Made by a program: the position numbers and the translations under genes. Positions 22,753 to 30,919 of a stretch of DNA of 35,695 nt are shown piece after piece. The DNA is from Acidobacteriota bacterium (GTDB taxonomy: Bacteria; Acidobacteriota; Terriglobia; Bryobacterales; UBA6623), in the NCBI GenBank assembly GCA_027624045.1, contig JAQBUE010000034.1, positions 1 to 35,695 of the forward strand, given 5' to 3'. The notes below the pieces were generated by a model. It was given only the letters and a program-made list of their open reading frames with translations, was not told the DNA's origin and searched no databases. Every line of letters begins with the position of its first letter. The stretch's first letter is position 1.

Positions 22753-23766
22753 TCAGCCGCCCAGGCTGATCATTTCGATCTTGCGGTGCTCCTCGGCGCG
22801 GTAGCCCTGGCTCGAATTCAATGCTTCCCAGCGCTCCTCGGAGTAGCGATCCTGACGCGATGTCCAGATGGATTCGATGAAGGCCGCGATCTCGGCGTCC
22901 GTCTTTCCGCCGCGCAGCGGCTTCTTGAGATCGTGCCCGGTACTCGAAAACAGGCAAGTCACAAGCTTGCCGTCGGCGGTCAGGCGGGCGCGGGTACAGC
23001 TTCCGCAAAACGGTTCGGTGACCGAGGCGATGACTCCGATGTCGCCGCCGCCATCGCTGAAGCGGTAGTTCACCGCGGGCGCTGTGCCCTGCTCGCGGCC
23101 GAGTTCGGTCAGCCCGTAGTGCTTCTGGATAGCCGCCAATATCTCTTGCTTCGAAACGAGCTTCTCGGACCGCCAATGGTTCGTGTTGCCGACATCCATG
23201 TATTCGATGAAACGCATGGCGAAACCCTCTCGCCGTGAGAACTCGACCAGGTCAATGATCTCGTCGTCGTTGACGCCGCGCTCGATGACAGCATTGATCT
23301 TGATGGGCCCGAGACCGGCTTGCTTGGCGGCGTCCAGACCCCTCAGCACCGGTTCCAGATCGCCGCGCTGCGTGATGGCGCGGAAGCGATCGGGCTTGAG
23401 GGTGTCGAGGCTGACATTGATCCTGCGCAGGCCGGCCTTGCGCAGCGCGCCGGCTTGCTCTTCGAGCAGCGCGCCATTGGTTGTGAGGCACAGGTCGCGG
23501 ATATGCGGCAGCGGAGCGAGCCGCCCGATCAGGTCCGACAAATTCTTGCGCACCAGCGGTTCTCCGCCCGTGAGGCGGATCTTGCTCACGCCGAGACCGG
23601 CGAAGATGCGCGCCAGGCGTTCAATCTCCTCGTAGCTAAGGATCTCGGCGCGGTCGATCCAGTCGTACTCCGCCAGCGGCATGCAATAGAGGCAGCGGAA
23701 GTTGCAGCGGTCGGTGACCGAGATTCTCAGGTCCTGGATGGGGCGGTTGAGGCCGTCTCGGAGCAT
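22753..23766 (-). CDS. moaA: GTP 3',8-cyclase (molybdenum cofactor biosynthesis)
   Basis: A 337-residue radical-SAM enzyme that converts GTP to the 3',8-cyclo intermediate, the first step of molybdopterin synthesis. The N-terminal [4Fe-4S] cluster motif is C21-NFR-C25-LY-C28. IRLTGGEPLVRKNL at ~63-76 binds SAM. The C-terminal cluster uses C254, C257 and C271 (CGSCTRARLTADGKLVTC). The protein ends in SLGG, matching the required double-Gly tail. No other moa or moe genes are present nearby, so the rest of the pathway is elsewhere. It is divergent from the A-type Fe-S carrier gene across ~137 bases. Confidence 0.97.
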   Translation of the reverse strand: MLRDGLNRPIQDLRISVTDRCNFRCLYCMPLAEYDWIDRAEILSYEEIERLARIFAGLGVSKIRLTGGEPLVRKNLSDLIGRLAPLPHIRDLCLTTNGALLEEQAGALRKAGLRRINVSLDTLKPDRFRAITQRGDLEPVLRGLDAAKQAGLGPIKINAVIERGVNDDEIIDLVEFSRREGFAMRFIEYMDVGNTNHWRSEKLVSKQEILAAIQKHYGLTELGREQGTAPAVNYRFSDGGGDIGVIASVTEPFCGSCTRARLTADGKLVTCLFSSTGHDLKKPLRGGKTDAEIAAFIESIWTSRQDRYSEERWEALNSSQGYRAEEHRKIEMISLGG

Positions 23767-23864
23767 GTCGTAGCCGTGGGGAAGATGTGCGGCCCAGGGG
23801 GAAGCCCGGGCCGAATCCTATTGTATCGGCTGTGTGATTCCCCAGGCCTTCAAAGGCGGTTTGT

Positions 23865-23870
23865 TATAGT
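23865..23870 (+). promoter_or_regulatory. Possible -10 element TATAGT upstream of the A-type carrier gene
   Basis: TATAGT matches the sigma-70 -10 consensus at five of six bases and would give a leader of about 27 bases before the ATG at 23904. No good -35 hexamer is seen 16-18 bases upstream, so this is weak. Confidence 0.25.
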
Positions 23871-23903
23871 GAGGTTGAAAGAAGTTTCGGTAGTGGTGTC
23901 TTG

Positions 23904-24224
23904 ATGATCGAAGTGACTTCAGCCGCAGTGGAAAAGATCCGGGCGATGCTCGTTGAAAACAAAGTTGACGGCGGCTTGCGTCTTGGTATCGTCGGCGGCG
24001 GATGCTCGGGCCTGAGCTACAAGTTTCGTTTCGAGAAGCAGCCCCGCGCCACGGACAATGTTTTTGAAGTCGACGGCGTCACCTTGATGGTCGACCCCAA
24101 GAGCTTCGAGTATCTCGACGGCATGATTCTGGACTTCAAGAGCTCCTTGATGGAGCAGGTATTCGTGTTCAACAATCCGAATGCCACGAAGAGTTGCGGT
24201 TGCGGCAAGTCGTTCATGACGTAG
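23904..24224 (+). CDS. A-type iron-sulfur carrier protein (IscA/ErpA/HesB family)
   Basis: A 106-residue protein with the three family cysteines: C34 in GGGCSGLSY, and C98 and C100 in KSCGCGKSF. The fold strands (IEVTSAAVEKIRAML, LRLGIVGGGCSG, VDGVTLMVDPKS) all fit. It receives or delivers Fe-S clusters to target enzymes in the cytoplasm. IscA, ErpA and SufA cannot be separated from the sequence alone, so no symbol is given. An in-frame TTG at 23901 is the only upstream alternative. nadA, an Fe-S enzyme, starts 15 bases after the stop, so the carrier may serve it directly. Confidence 0.95.
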   Translation: MIEVTSAAVEKIRAMLVENKVDGGLRLGIVGGGCSGLSYKFRFEKQPRATDNVFEVDGVTLMVDPKSFEYLDGMILDFKSSLMEQVFVFNNPNATKSCGCGKSFMT

Positions 24225-24239
24225 GGCGTCCCGCTAGAA

Positions 24240-25358
24240 ATGCAAAACGTCGTTCACGCCGAGACCCGCGACGCCGTTCGCGACCTGAACGGGTCGTTGC
24301 GTACGCCCAACGGCATTCGCTTTGAAACCTGGTACGAAGATTTCAATCGTTACGCGGGCGACTTGTACGAAGGCCGCTATACGCGCGATTACGTCAAGGA
24401 CCTCGTCGAAATTGGCAAAGAAGTCCGAGCCTTAGCCCAGGCAAAGGGTTCGCTGATCGTCGCGCATAACTATCAGTACCCGGAGTTGCAGGAAGTCGCG
24501 CTGGAGGTCGGCGATTCGCTTGGCCTCAGCCAGTACGTTGCCCAAAAGCAGACCGAACGGGTCGACTTTTGCGGCGTCTGGTTCATGGGCGAGACCGCGA
24601 AAACCATCGTGGGCGATCGCGCCAAGGTCTACATGCCCGACAAGCCGGGCTGCTCGCTGGTCGAATCAATCGACCATGAGCGCATCAAAGGCTGGATGGC
24701 CCATAACCCTGAAGCCGTCGTCATTTCCTACATCAATACCGACGCCAAGACCAAGGCTATGAGCGACTACATATGCACGTCGCGCAATGCCGCGCAGGTC
24801 TTGCAGCATGCCGCGGACACGAACCCCGGCCGGCGTATTTTATTCTTGCCCGACAAGTATCTCGGGGCAGTAGCGCTGGCGCAGTCGACGGTAGACCACG
24901 ACCGCGTGGACCTCTACGATGGCGCCTGCCACGTTCACGCCAAGATCGGCGAGGACGCGCTGGAGACCGCATTCGACCGCTATCCCGATGCCGAGTTGCT
25001 GCTGCATCCCGAGTGCGGCTGCTCGACGGCGTGCCTGGCGAAAACAGCCAGCGGCTCTTCGCCCTACGGCAAGTCCTACTTCCTTTCGACCGAGCAGATG
25101 CTTCGCCACGCGGAAACCTCCGCGGCAAAAGAGTTCGTTGTCGGAACGGAAGCCGGGATGCTGTATCGCCTGCGAAAACTCGTCCCCGGCAAGACGTTTC
25201 ACCCGATCTCGTTCGGGGCCATGTGCGAATACATGAAGATGAACACGCTCGAGAAACTGCGCGACTCACTGGAGTTCGACCGCATCGAGGTCACCATCGA
25301 CCCCGAAGTGCGGGAAGGCGCGCAGGCCGCGATCCAGCGCATGCTCACGATCCATTAG
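24240..25358 (+). CDS. nadA: Quinolinate synthase
   Basis: A 372-residue [4Fe-4S] enzyme that condenses iminoaspartate with dihydroxyacetone phosphate to make quinolinate for NAD. Family motifs are VAHNYQYPELQEVA at ~74-87, DFCGVWFMGETAKT with C111, MPDKPGCSLVES, VISYINTDAKTKA, DGACHVHAKI carrying the second cluster Cys, HPECGCSTAC, and FGAMCEYMKMNTLEKL with the third. The length fits the longer Bacillus-type form. The partner nadB and nadC are not in the window. It is in an operon with the A-type carrier. Confidence 0.97.
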   Translation: MQNVVHAETRDAVRDLNGSLRTPNGIRFETWYEDFNRYAGDLYEGRYTRDYVKDLVEIGKEVRALAQAKGSLIVAHNYQYPELQEVALEVGDSLGLSQYVAQKQTERVDFCGVWFMGETAKTIVGDRAKVYMPDKPGCSLVESIDHERIKGWMAHNPEAVVISYINTDAKTKAMSDYICTSRNAAQVLQHAADTNPGRRILFLPDKYLGAVALAQSTVDHDRVDLYDGACHVHAKIGEDALETAFDRYPDAELLLHPECGCSTACLAKTASGSSPYGKSYFLSTEQMLRHAETSAAKEFVVGTEAGMLYRLRKLVPGKTFHPISFGAMCEYMKMNTLEKLRDSLEFDRIEVTIDPEVREGAQAAIQRMLTIH

Positions 25359-25393
25359 TCAGCCCGACCCGTAAATGTTGCCCGCCGTGCCGT

Positions 25394-25699
25394 CTAGCCG
25401 TATTTCTTGACGGCGGCTTTGATAGCCGGTTCGGCCTTCTTCAGGTCCGCCGGAACCATCACTGGAAAGACGTCCACCTCGGCGCTGAGCGCCAGGAACC
25501 ACGGTTCCGCGATCCGTGGAATCTCCGAAGCATCATCCATGTTGATGATCATCGTGGCGGTTCTGAGACCGTTTTCAGTATGGAAATAAACTGCTTCCGG
25601 CTTCTGCTCCTCCAGGATCGTCGGAATCACGGAAAACTCGTCCCTGGCGGCGTCGTTGCCTGTTTCGGTAGGGAACGAAATTCTAAACAAAAAGCGCAT
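25394..25699 (-). CDS. Small conserved-looking protein, function unknown
   Basis: From the ATG at 25699 it has 101 residues. Strand and helix order (MRFLFRISF; a long helix to LEEQ; AVYFHTENGLRTATMIINM; helix; VDVFPVMV; a final Lys-rich helix) suggests a ferredoxin-like or dimeric alpha/beta-barrel fold, common among small monooxygenase-like or sensor proteins. There is no signal peptide, Cys or clear catalytic motif. A strong GAGGAG site six bases upstream fixes the start and excludes a 23-residue extension. It lies alone between nadA (convergent) and a dioxygenase gene (divergent). I do not recognise its family. Confidence 0.8.
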   Translation of the reverse strand: MRFLFRISFPTETGNDAARDEFSVIPTILEEQKPEAVYFHTENGLRTATMIINMDDASEIPRIAEPWFLALSAEVDVFPVMVPADLKKAEPAIKAAVKKYG

Positions 25700-25705
25700 C
25701 GATAA

Positions 25706-25711
25706 CTCCTC
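25706..25711 (-). promoter_or_regulatory. Ribosome binding site GAGGAG
   Basis: GAGGAG on the minus strand lies six bases before the ATG at 25699 and selects it over an upstream in-frame start at 25768. Confidence 0.85.
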
Positions 25712-25766
25712 TGGCGCGGTCGCCAATTGACTGATGGCGTTAGCGTAGCAGCCCGCCCCTGAAAAC

Positions 25767-25772
25767 ACTATA
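25767..25772 (-). promoter_or_regulatory. Possible -10 element TATAGT for the 101-residue protein gene
   Basis: TATAGT on the minus strand would place transcription start about 60 bases before the ATG at 25699. No convincing -35 is seen. The same hexamer precedes the A-type carrier and peroxiredoxin genes. Confidence 0.25.
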
Positions 25773-25850
25773 GCGATCAGGCAGGCGAACAGGTTACAAT
25801 TCGTTCCGTCCCGTCTGGTGACACGCCTCGACGATGCGCTGACGTGCTAC

Positions 25851-26696
25851 ATGCCGAAAATCCTCACTGAAGAACAAATCCGCCAATACGAACGGGATGG
25901 CTATCTCTCGCCGATTCCTGTTCTCTCGCCCGAAGAGGTGCAACGCTTCCGGGCGGCATACCTTGAGCTCGAAGCCGCCATGGGCGGACGCCCCAAGGCG
26001 ACCGATCTCACCCTCACCCACATGCACTTCCCGTGGTCGTGGGAGTTCATCCATCACGAGAAGGTGCTTGATGCCGTCGAGGATATCCTCGGGCCGAACA
26101 TCATCTGCTGGGCCTCGTCGATCTTCCCCAAGCAGCCCCGCGACCCCGGCTTTATCTCGTTTCACCAGGATGGCACCTACTGGGGCCTCAACTCGATGGA
26201 TGTCACGACGGCCTGGGTGGCGCTCACCGAAAGCACTCCCGAGAACGGCTGCATGCGGGTCGTTCCCGGCTCGCACAAGCAGCCCGTTCATCCCCATAAA
26301 GAAACTTGGGCCGACGACAATCTCCTGAGCCGAGGCCAGGAGATCCAGGTTGATGTTAACGAGGAGGACGTGGTTGATATCGTCTTGAGGCCGGGTGAGA
26401 TGTCGCTGCATCACGTGAACATCATTCACGGCTCGAATCCGAATCACTCCGACGGCAAGCGGATCGGGTTCGCGCCGCGCTATATCAGGCCCGATGTCGC
26501 GCAGGTTCAGATTCACGATCCGCAGCCGGCGGTTCTTGTTCGTGGCCGTGACGATTTCGGGCACTACCATGTGATCGAATCCCCGCCGCGCGATGTTCCG
26601 TTCGCTGTGGCGGTCGAAGAGCATCTGGTCGCCGCGCGGCAACATCTAGAGGAACTGACCGCAACAAAAGCCGCCTCCGGCAGGGTGTCCGGATAG
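25851..26696 (+). CDS. Phytanoyl-CoA dioxygenase (PhyH) family Fe(II)/2-oxoglutarate oxygenase
   Basis: From the ATG at 25851 it has 281 residues and opens MPKILTEEQIRQYERDGYLSP, the normal PhyH beginning. The iron-binding facial triad is visible as H105 and D107 (FHQDGTYWG) and H193 (IIHGSNPN), with R204 placed to bind 2-oxoglutarate. TAWVALTESTPENGCMRVVPGSH is also characteristic. It hydroxylates a small organic substrate that cannot be specified. GTG at 25818 is an alternative start; neither has a good ribosome site. It is followed 49 bases later by a sodium:solute symporter, suggesting uptake and oxidation of one compound; that link is inference. Confidence 0.93.
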   Translation: MPKILTEEQIRQYERDGYLSPIPVLSPEEVQRFRAAYLELEAAMGGRPKATDLTLTHMHFPWSWEFIHHEKVLDAVEDILGPNIICWASSIFPKQPRDPGFISFHQDGTYWGLNSMDVTTAWVALTESTPENGCMRVVPGSHKQPVHPHKETWADDNLLSRGQEIQVDVNEEDVVDIVLRPGEMSLHHVNIIHGSNPNHSDGKRIGFAPRYIRPDVAQVQIHDPQPAVLVRGRDDFGHYHVIESPPRDVPFAVAVEEHLVAARQHLEELTATKAASGRVSG

Positions 26697-26745
26697 CCTT
26701 GTGATCTCAGGCGACGCCCGAAGCCATTCCCGTTAGATTCGCTTC

Positions 26746-28428
26746 ATGACGACACTCGACTGGCTGATCGTAGTTCTGTTGAACGGAGCTATCGTCGTCT
26801 ACGGACTGCTGATCTCACGCGGCACCAAGAAGGCTTCCGACTGGTTCCTGGCGGGCCGCGGGCTGCCGTGGTGGATGGTTGGCCTTTCGATGTTCGCCAC
26901 GGCGGTCGACAGCGGTGACTATGTAGCTGTCGTCGGTGGCGCTTATACGTTCGGGCTCTCGAATCTGACGACTTGGTGGCTTGGGCTTCCGATCGGTTGG
27001 TTCATCGTCGCGTATGTTGTGTTCCTGCCGCTCTACCGCAGCGGTATGTACACGAACGCGGAGTATCTGGAGCATCGCTTCGGCCCTTCAGTTCGCGTGA
27101 TGAGCGCACTGATCCAGGTGCAGAACCGCACGAACGTTCTCGGAAACATTGCTTTCTCGCTCTATCTGACGTTCTCGATCCTCACCGGCTGGGGTTCGGG
27201 GACATGGTGGTTCGTGGTGCTGATCGCCGCGGCGGCCGCCGCCTACACGGCGAGCGGCGGCCTGAAGTCGGTAGCCGTCACCGACGCGCTGCAATCGGTG
27301 CTGATGCTGATCGCCGCTCTGGTGCTATGGATGACTGTCTGGAACGTCGTCGGCGGTTGGAGCGGCCTCGATAGCCGGTTTGCGGCGATTGACCCAGGGC
27401 TGTCCCAAACGATGCTCCACGTCGGCGGGAATAGTGAACCGGGCGTCCCCCCGGGGCTTGTCATCTTCGGGTGGATCGTCACCCTCACCGCGTACTGCGT
27501 TGTGAATCATTCCCAGGCGATGCGGATGCTCGCCTCACGCTCGGAGTGGGACATGAAGATGGCGACCGTGGTTGCGAGCGTCGTAACGGCGATCGTCATG
27601 TGGTTCAACATCACGCTGGGCGTGATGGGCCGTGCGATCTATCCCGAGATTGAATCGGTTGACCGCGTTTTTCCGATGCTGGTCCAGGACTATCTCATGC
27701 CTGGGTTGATCGGCATTGTCGTTGGCGGCGTTCTGGCCGGGGGCATCTCGACCTACGACTCGATTGGTTCATCCGTTGCCGCCGTATTCACCCGCGACAT
27801 CTACGCCCGCTTCCTCGTTCGCGACGCTGACGACGCCCACTATCTGCGCGTCTCGCGCTTGGCCACCCCGGTGATCATCGCTCTATCGTTCGCCTATGTG
27901 CCGTTTCTCGAGTCGGGCATGATCGCCTTCTATTTGCGGCTGGCCGCCGTCGCTGTCATACCGCTATTCACAGTCACCCTGATGGGCGTGCTAACACGGG
28001 TCCACCGCGGTTCCGGCATCGTGGGCTTGGCCGCCGGCGTTGCCTACGGGCTCAGCGCGTTTCTCGGCGCGGCGCTCGACTGGCCGCTGCCGCTCTGGTG
28101 GACCAACACGTGGTGGGCCTACCTGTGGAGCATCCTATTGACCGCCGGAACGATGCTCGGCTATAGCGTCCTGCGCGGCTGGGCACCAGAAGAAGAGATC
28201 GCCGGTCTGGTGTTCAGACCGGGTGATGGGGCGAACAACCATCCGACTCGGCGCCTGGCCGTCTCGGAAGGGACTTGGCTGGAATGGACACGCGAGGAAC
28301 TCGTCGCGATGCCACGCTATCCTTTCGCCGTCGGTCCCGGCGGAGTGCCTTGGTACAATCGACCCTTGCTTTGGACAATCGCTTTTCTGGCGGTGGTCGG
28401 CTTTATGTGTCTGTGGGTTCTGTGGTGA
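26746..28428 (+). CDS. Sodium:solute symporter (SSS family)
   Basis: A 560-residue membrane protein with about 12-14 hydrophobic segments. DWFLAGRGLPWWMVGLSMF early and ASGGLKSVAVTDALQSVLM around ~174-192 are the SSS signatures. GGVLAGGISTYDSIGSSVAAVFTRDIYAR matches the conserved TM8-type segment holding the sodium-site Ser/Thr residues. It imports a solute (a sugar, carboxylate, amino acid or polyol) with sodium; the substrate is unknown. It sits between the PhyH dioxygenase and a GT39-like gene, all on the same strand with gaps of 34-49 bases, so one transcript is likely. Confidence 0.95.
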   Translation: MTTLDWLIVVLLNGAIVVYGLLISRGTKKASDWFLAGRGLPWWMVGLSMFATAVDSGDYVAVVGGAYTFGLSNLTTWWLGLPIGWFIVAYVVFLPLYRSGMYTNAEYLEHRFGPSVRVMSALIQVQNRTNVLGNIAFSLYLTFSILTGWGSGTWWFVVLIAAAAAAYTASGGLKSVAVTDALQSVLMLIAALVLWMTVWNVVGGWSGLDSRFAAIDPGLSQTMLHVGGNSEPGVPPGLVIFGWIVTLTAYCVVNHSQAMRMLASRSEWDMKMATVVASVVTAIVMWFNITLGVMGRAIYPEIESVDRVFPMLVQDYLMPGLIGIVVGGVLAGGISTYDSIGSSVAAVFTRDIYARFLVRDADDAHYLRVSRLATPVIIALSFAYVPFLESGMIAFYLRLAAVAVIPLFTVTLMGVLTRVHRGSGIVGLAAGVAYGLSAFLGAALDWPLPLWWTNTWWAYLWSILLTAGTMLGYSVLRGWAPEEEIAGLVFRPGDGANNHPTRRLAVSEGTWLEWTREELVAMPRYPFAVGPGGVPWYNRPLLWTIAFLAVVGFMCLWVLW

Positions 28429-28462
28429 TCGCCCATTGTGAATTGTGCCCTGCGGATCAACG

Positions 28463-30082
28463 ATGACTAACCACGGGCGGCGTACCCTCCTTCGTGATTG
28501 CGGATTCATCGCGCTGGCGTCTTGCCTGCCGGTGCTGATCCTGCGACCGTTTCAGAATGTGCCTTTCGTGGACGATTGGATGTACGCCTGGTCGGTCGAA
28601 AACCTGTTCGACACCGGGCGGCTTCAGGTCCTCGATTACGCCTCGAACATCAACCTCGTCCACGCCCTTTGGGGCGCATTGTTTTGTCTGCCCTTCGGGT
28701 TCTCATTCACCGCGCTGCGGATATCAACATGGGTGCTTTCGATCGTCTGCCTGTGCGGTCTCTACTTAACCTTGCGCGAGCTCGGCGTGCCGCGGCGCGA
28801 ATCGTTTACCGGGACAGCGACGCTGGGCCTGTTCCCGGTCTACTTCCTGCTTTCGTTTACGTTCATGACGGACGTGCCGTTTCTAGCGGCGGTGGTTTGG
28901 TCGATGTTGTGTTTGATCAAAGCCGTGAACCGCCGGAATGACAACTGGCTGCTGGCTGGGGCGGCCGTGGCCTGCGTCGCGATTTCAATTCGAACCGTGG
29001 GAATCATACTGCCCGCCGTTTTTGTGGTGACACTTGTCCTTCACTGCGAAAGCTGGGGCCGGGACTGGAAACGCCTGCTCATCGCGGCTGCTCCGTGTGC
29101 TTTCGGGCTGGCAATGGTGCTGGCCTACCCGAGTTTCGTCGCGCATCGCGCCGACATGGCAACGGTAAGCGGCTCACCGGTTCTGAGGAAGGCGGATTTC
29201 ATCCGGGGCCTGCCCTACGTTCCCGCGCTGTACGTCATGCATATCGGGCTGATCGCCGGCACACTGGGCCTTGCCCTGCTTCCCTTGGCGGTTGGAATCT
29301 GGAAGACAGTGGCCGCCTCACGCGTTCTGCGCATCGCTGTAATGATGAGTCTGCTGTTGCTGGTCCAAGCGGCTTCTGGCGTCGGAGTTTTTCATCCGCT
29401 CAGACAGGATGCCTTCTGGAGCTTGCACGAGCTGGGTGTTGCCTCCCGGTTTGCCCCTCACCAAACGATGGTCGCACCGCCGGACTGGATTTGGGGCGTT
29501 CACATCGTTGCGGTCGTGGCATTTTCAGTCGCCCTCACGGCGGCAGCCGTGAACGGAGCAGCCGTCGCGGTCAAAGCCCTTGCCTGGCAGGCGGCGGGTT
29601 CGTTCACTCTATTGACGATGCTCTGGGCCCTCTACGATCGCTATCTGCTTTTGGTGTTGCCGGGGATGATCGCAATGATGCTCCCGAACCGGCGGCTGGT
29701 TTGGTTCCCGGCGACCGTCGTGCTGCTCGCCCTACTCGCTGCTTTCTCTTTCGCCGGATCACGGGACCATCTGGCCTATCAATCAACCGTGTGGCAAGCT
29801 GTCGATTTATTGAAAGAGAAAGGGTTGCCGATCCGCGATCTTGACGCTGGTTACGGCGTAAACGGCTGGCTGCAGTACGCCCACCCCGCTCAGGCGCGTC
29901 TGGATGAAAAGGGCGATGTGATCGTAACGGGCCTCACCTCGCAAGAGCCTGCTCGCTACCAGATCACGAATCAGCCCCAACCGGGCGCATCCGTCGTAGC
30001 GTCGCTTCCGTTCAGCCGCTGGCTGGGAGCCGGGGGGTCAGTCTACGTTCTCGAATATCCGGACATTCCGCTGAGCGAATAA
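28463..30082 (+). CDS. GT39-like (PMT-family) integral membrane glycosyltransferase candidate
   Basis: About 539 residues with roughly ten or more hydrophobic segments. The first loop after TM1 carries VPFVDDWMYAWSV, the Asp-Asp (DD) placement seen in GT-C glycosyltransferases such as PMT/ArnT relatives. A C-terminal non-membrane part of ~100 residues follows (VWQAVDLLKEKGLPIRDLDAGYGVNGWL...). It would move a sugar from a lipid-phosphate donor to a protein or lipid outside the membrane. The family call rests on topology and the DD motif only. The start ATG at 28463 is preferred; a GTG at 28445 would add six residues. It is last in the run with the symporter. Confidence 0.78.
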   Translation: MTNHGRRTLLRDCGFIALASCLPVLILRPFQNVPFVDDWMYAWSVENLFDTGRLQVLDYASNINLVHALWGALFCLPFGFSFTALRISTWVLSIVCLCGLYLTLRELGVPRRESFTGTATLGLFPVYFLLSFTFMTDVPFLAAVVWSMLCLIKAVNRRNDNWLLAGAAVACVAISIRTVGIILPAVFVVTLVLHCESWGRDWKRLLIAAAPCAFGLAMVLAYPSFVAHRADMATVSGSPVLRKADFIRGLPYVPALYVMHIGLIAGTLGLALLPLAVGIWKTVAASRVLRIAVMMSLLLLVQAASGVGVFHPLRQDAFWSLHELGVASRFAPHQTMVAPPDWIWGVHIVAVVAFSVALTAAAVNGAAVAVKALAWQAAGSFTLLTMLWALYDRYLLLVLPGMIAMMLPNRRLVWFPATVVLLALLAAFSFAGSRDHLAYQSTVWQAVDLLKEKGLPIRDLDAGYGVNGWLQYAHPAQARLDEKGDVIVTGLTSQEPARYQITNQPQPGASVVASLPFSRWLGAGGSVYVLEYPDIPLSE

Positions 30083-30100
30083 GGCACGCAGCCTTGATCG

Positions 30101-30835
30101 TTACCGCACCGCGCGATTGACAAAGCGCACCGAGCCAAAATCCTCCGGTTCGTGAAAACTGGGGCGCTCGGAATGCACCGGCGACCAGGTGCTGTACTGG
30201 GCGTTGGTCGTGCCGCCCGAGCGATTCAAGTTCAACCGCCAGCGGTCGCCGTCGCGCGGAGGCGTGTGCGCCGCGTCCTTCTCGAAGTTCGTAAACGGAA
30301 TCGAGACCTCCAGAATCCAGTGGTCATCGTCGGGCGAGTCAACCTTGAGGGACCGGCCGTAATGCGATGTCCACAACCGCACGCCGACGGGCTCGGAAAA
30401 GCGTCCGCCACGCCACCAATCGCCTCGGATGAAATTCAGCATCGTGCCGATGACATTCATCTCGAAGCCGTAGTAGTTCCGCACCTTGTCCGGGTTCGGA
30501 CTAATAAACGCTTCAACGCAATCGTCGAGCGAAACCGGCCCGTGCCGCCGCGTCACGTCCGCCGCAATGTGTTTGTCGCGGCAGTAGTAGCCGATGTAGA
30601 GGTTCACGTCGTCCCACAGAATCTTGGCGACGGTCTGTTCCTTCTCGCCGCTCTTCCACCAGTTGAAATGGAAGTCTCCGGCCGAAGCCGCCGCGGCCCA
30701 AGCCGCCTCGTCGAGCTTGCCGTCGACCACGATGGGCTCGGGCGTGCGGAGAACATCGTACGACGACTTCTGCTGTGCCAGGCAAAGAAAAGGCGCGAGC
30801 AACAAGGGCAAGAGTAAACCGGCGGTTGATGTCAT
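30101..30835 (-). CDS. Secreted carbohydrate-binding family 9-like (CBM9) protein
   Basis: From the ATG at 30835 it has 244 residues. The signal peptide is TSTAGLLLPLLLAPFLCLA-QQ. The body follows the CBM9 pattern: PIVVDGKLDEAAWAAA at ~34-49, AKILWDDVNLYIGYYCRD, DDCVEAFISPNPD, YYGFEMNVIGTMLN, WILEVSIPFTNF, WRLNLNR and a final WSPVH...FHEPEDFGSVRF. It would bind glycan or act as the sensor or binding part of a periplasmic system; no catalytic domain is attached. A GTG at 30862 would add nine residues. It is divergent from the DUF6807 gene across 84 bases. Confidence 0.9.
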   Translation of the reverse strand: MTSTAGLLLPLLLAPFLCLAQQKSSYDVLRTPEPIVVDGKLDEAAWAAAASAGDFHFNWWKSGEKEQTVAKILWDDVNLYIGYYCRDKHIAADVTRRHGPVSLDDCVEAFISPNPDKVRNYYGFEMNVIGTMLNFIRGDWWRGGRFSEPVGVRLWTSHYGRSLKVDSPDDDHWILEVSIPFTNFEKDAAHTPPRDGDRWRLNLNRSGGTTNAQYSTWSPVHSERPSFHEPEDFGSVRFVNRAVR

Positions 30836-30893
30836 GGCTTCTGAACGTCCTGAAGGTATCACATTGAGAGCTCCCCAGCACCTGGGAGGCGGC

Positions 30894-30899
30894 TATACT
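30894..30899 (+). promoter_or_regulatory. Possible -10 element TATACT upstream of the DUF6807 gene
   Basis: TATACT matches five of six -10 consensus bases and lies 20 bases before the start codon. A CTCCC...GGGAG inverted repeat (30871-30888) just upstream could be an operator between the two divergent genes. No -35 is clear. Confidence 0.25.
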
Positions 30900-30919
30900 C
30901 GTACCAACGGAGGCCACCC

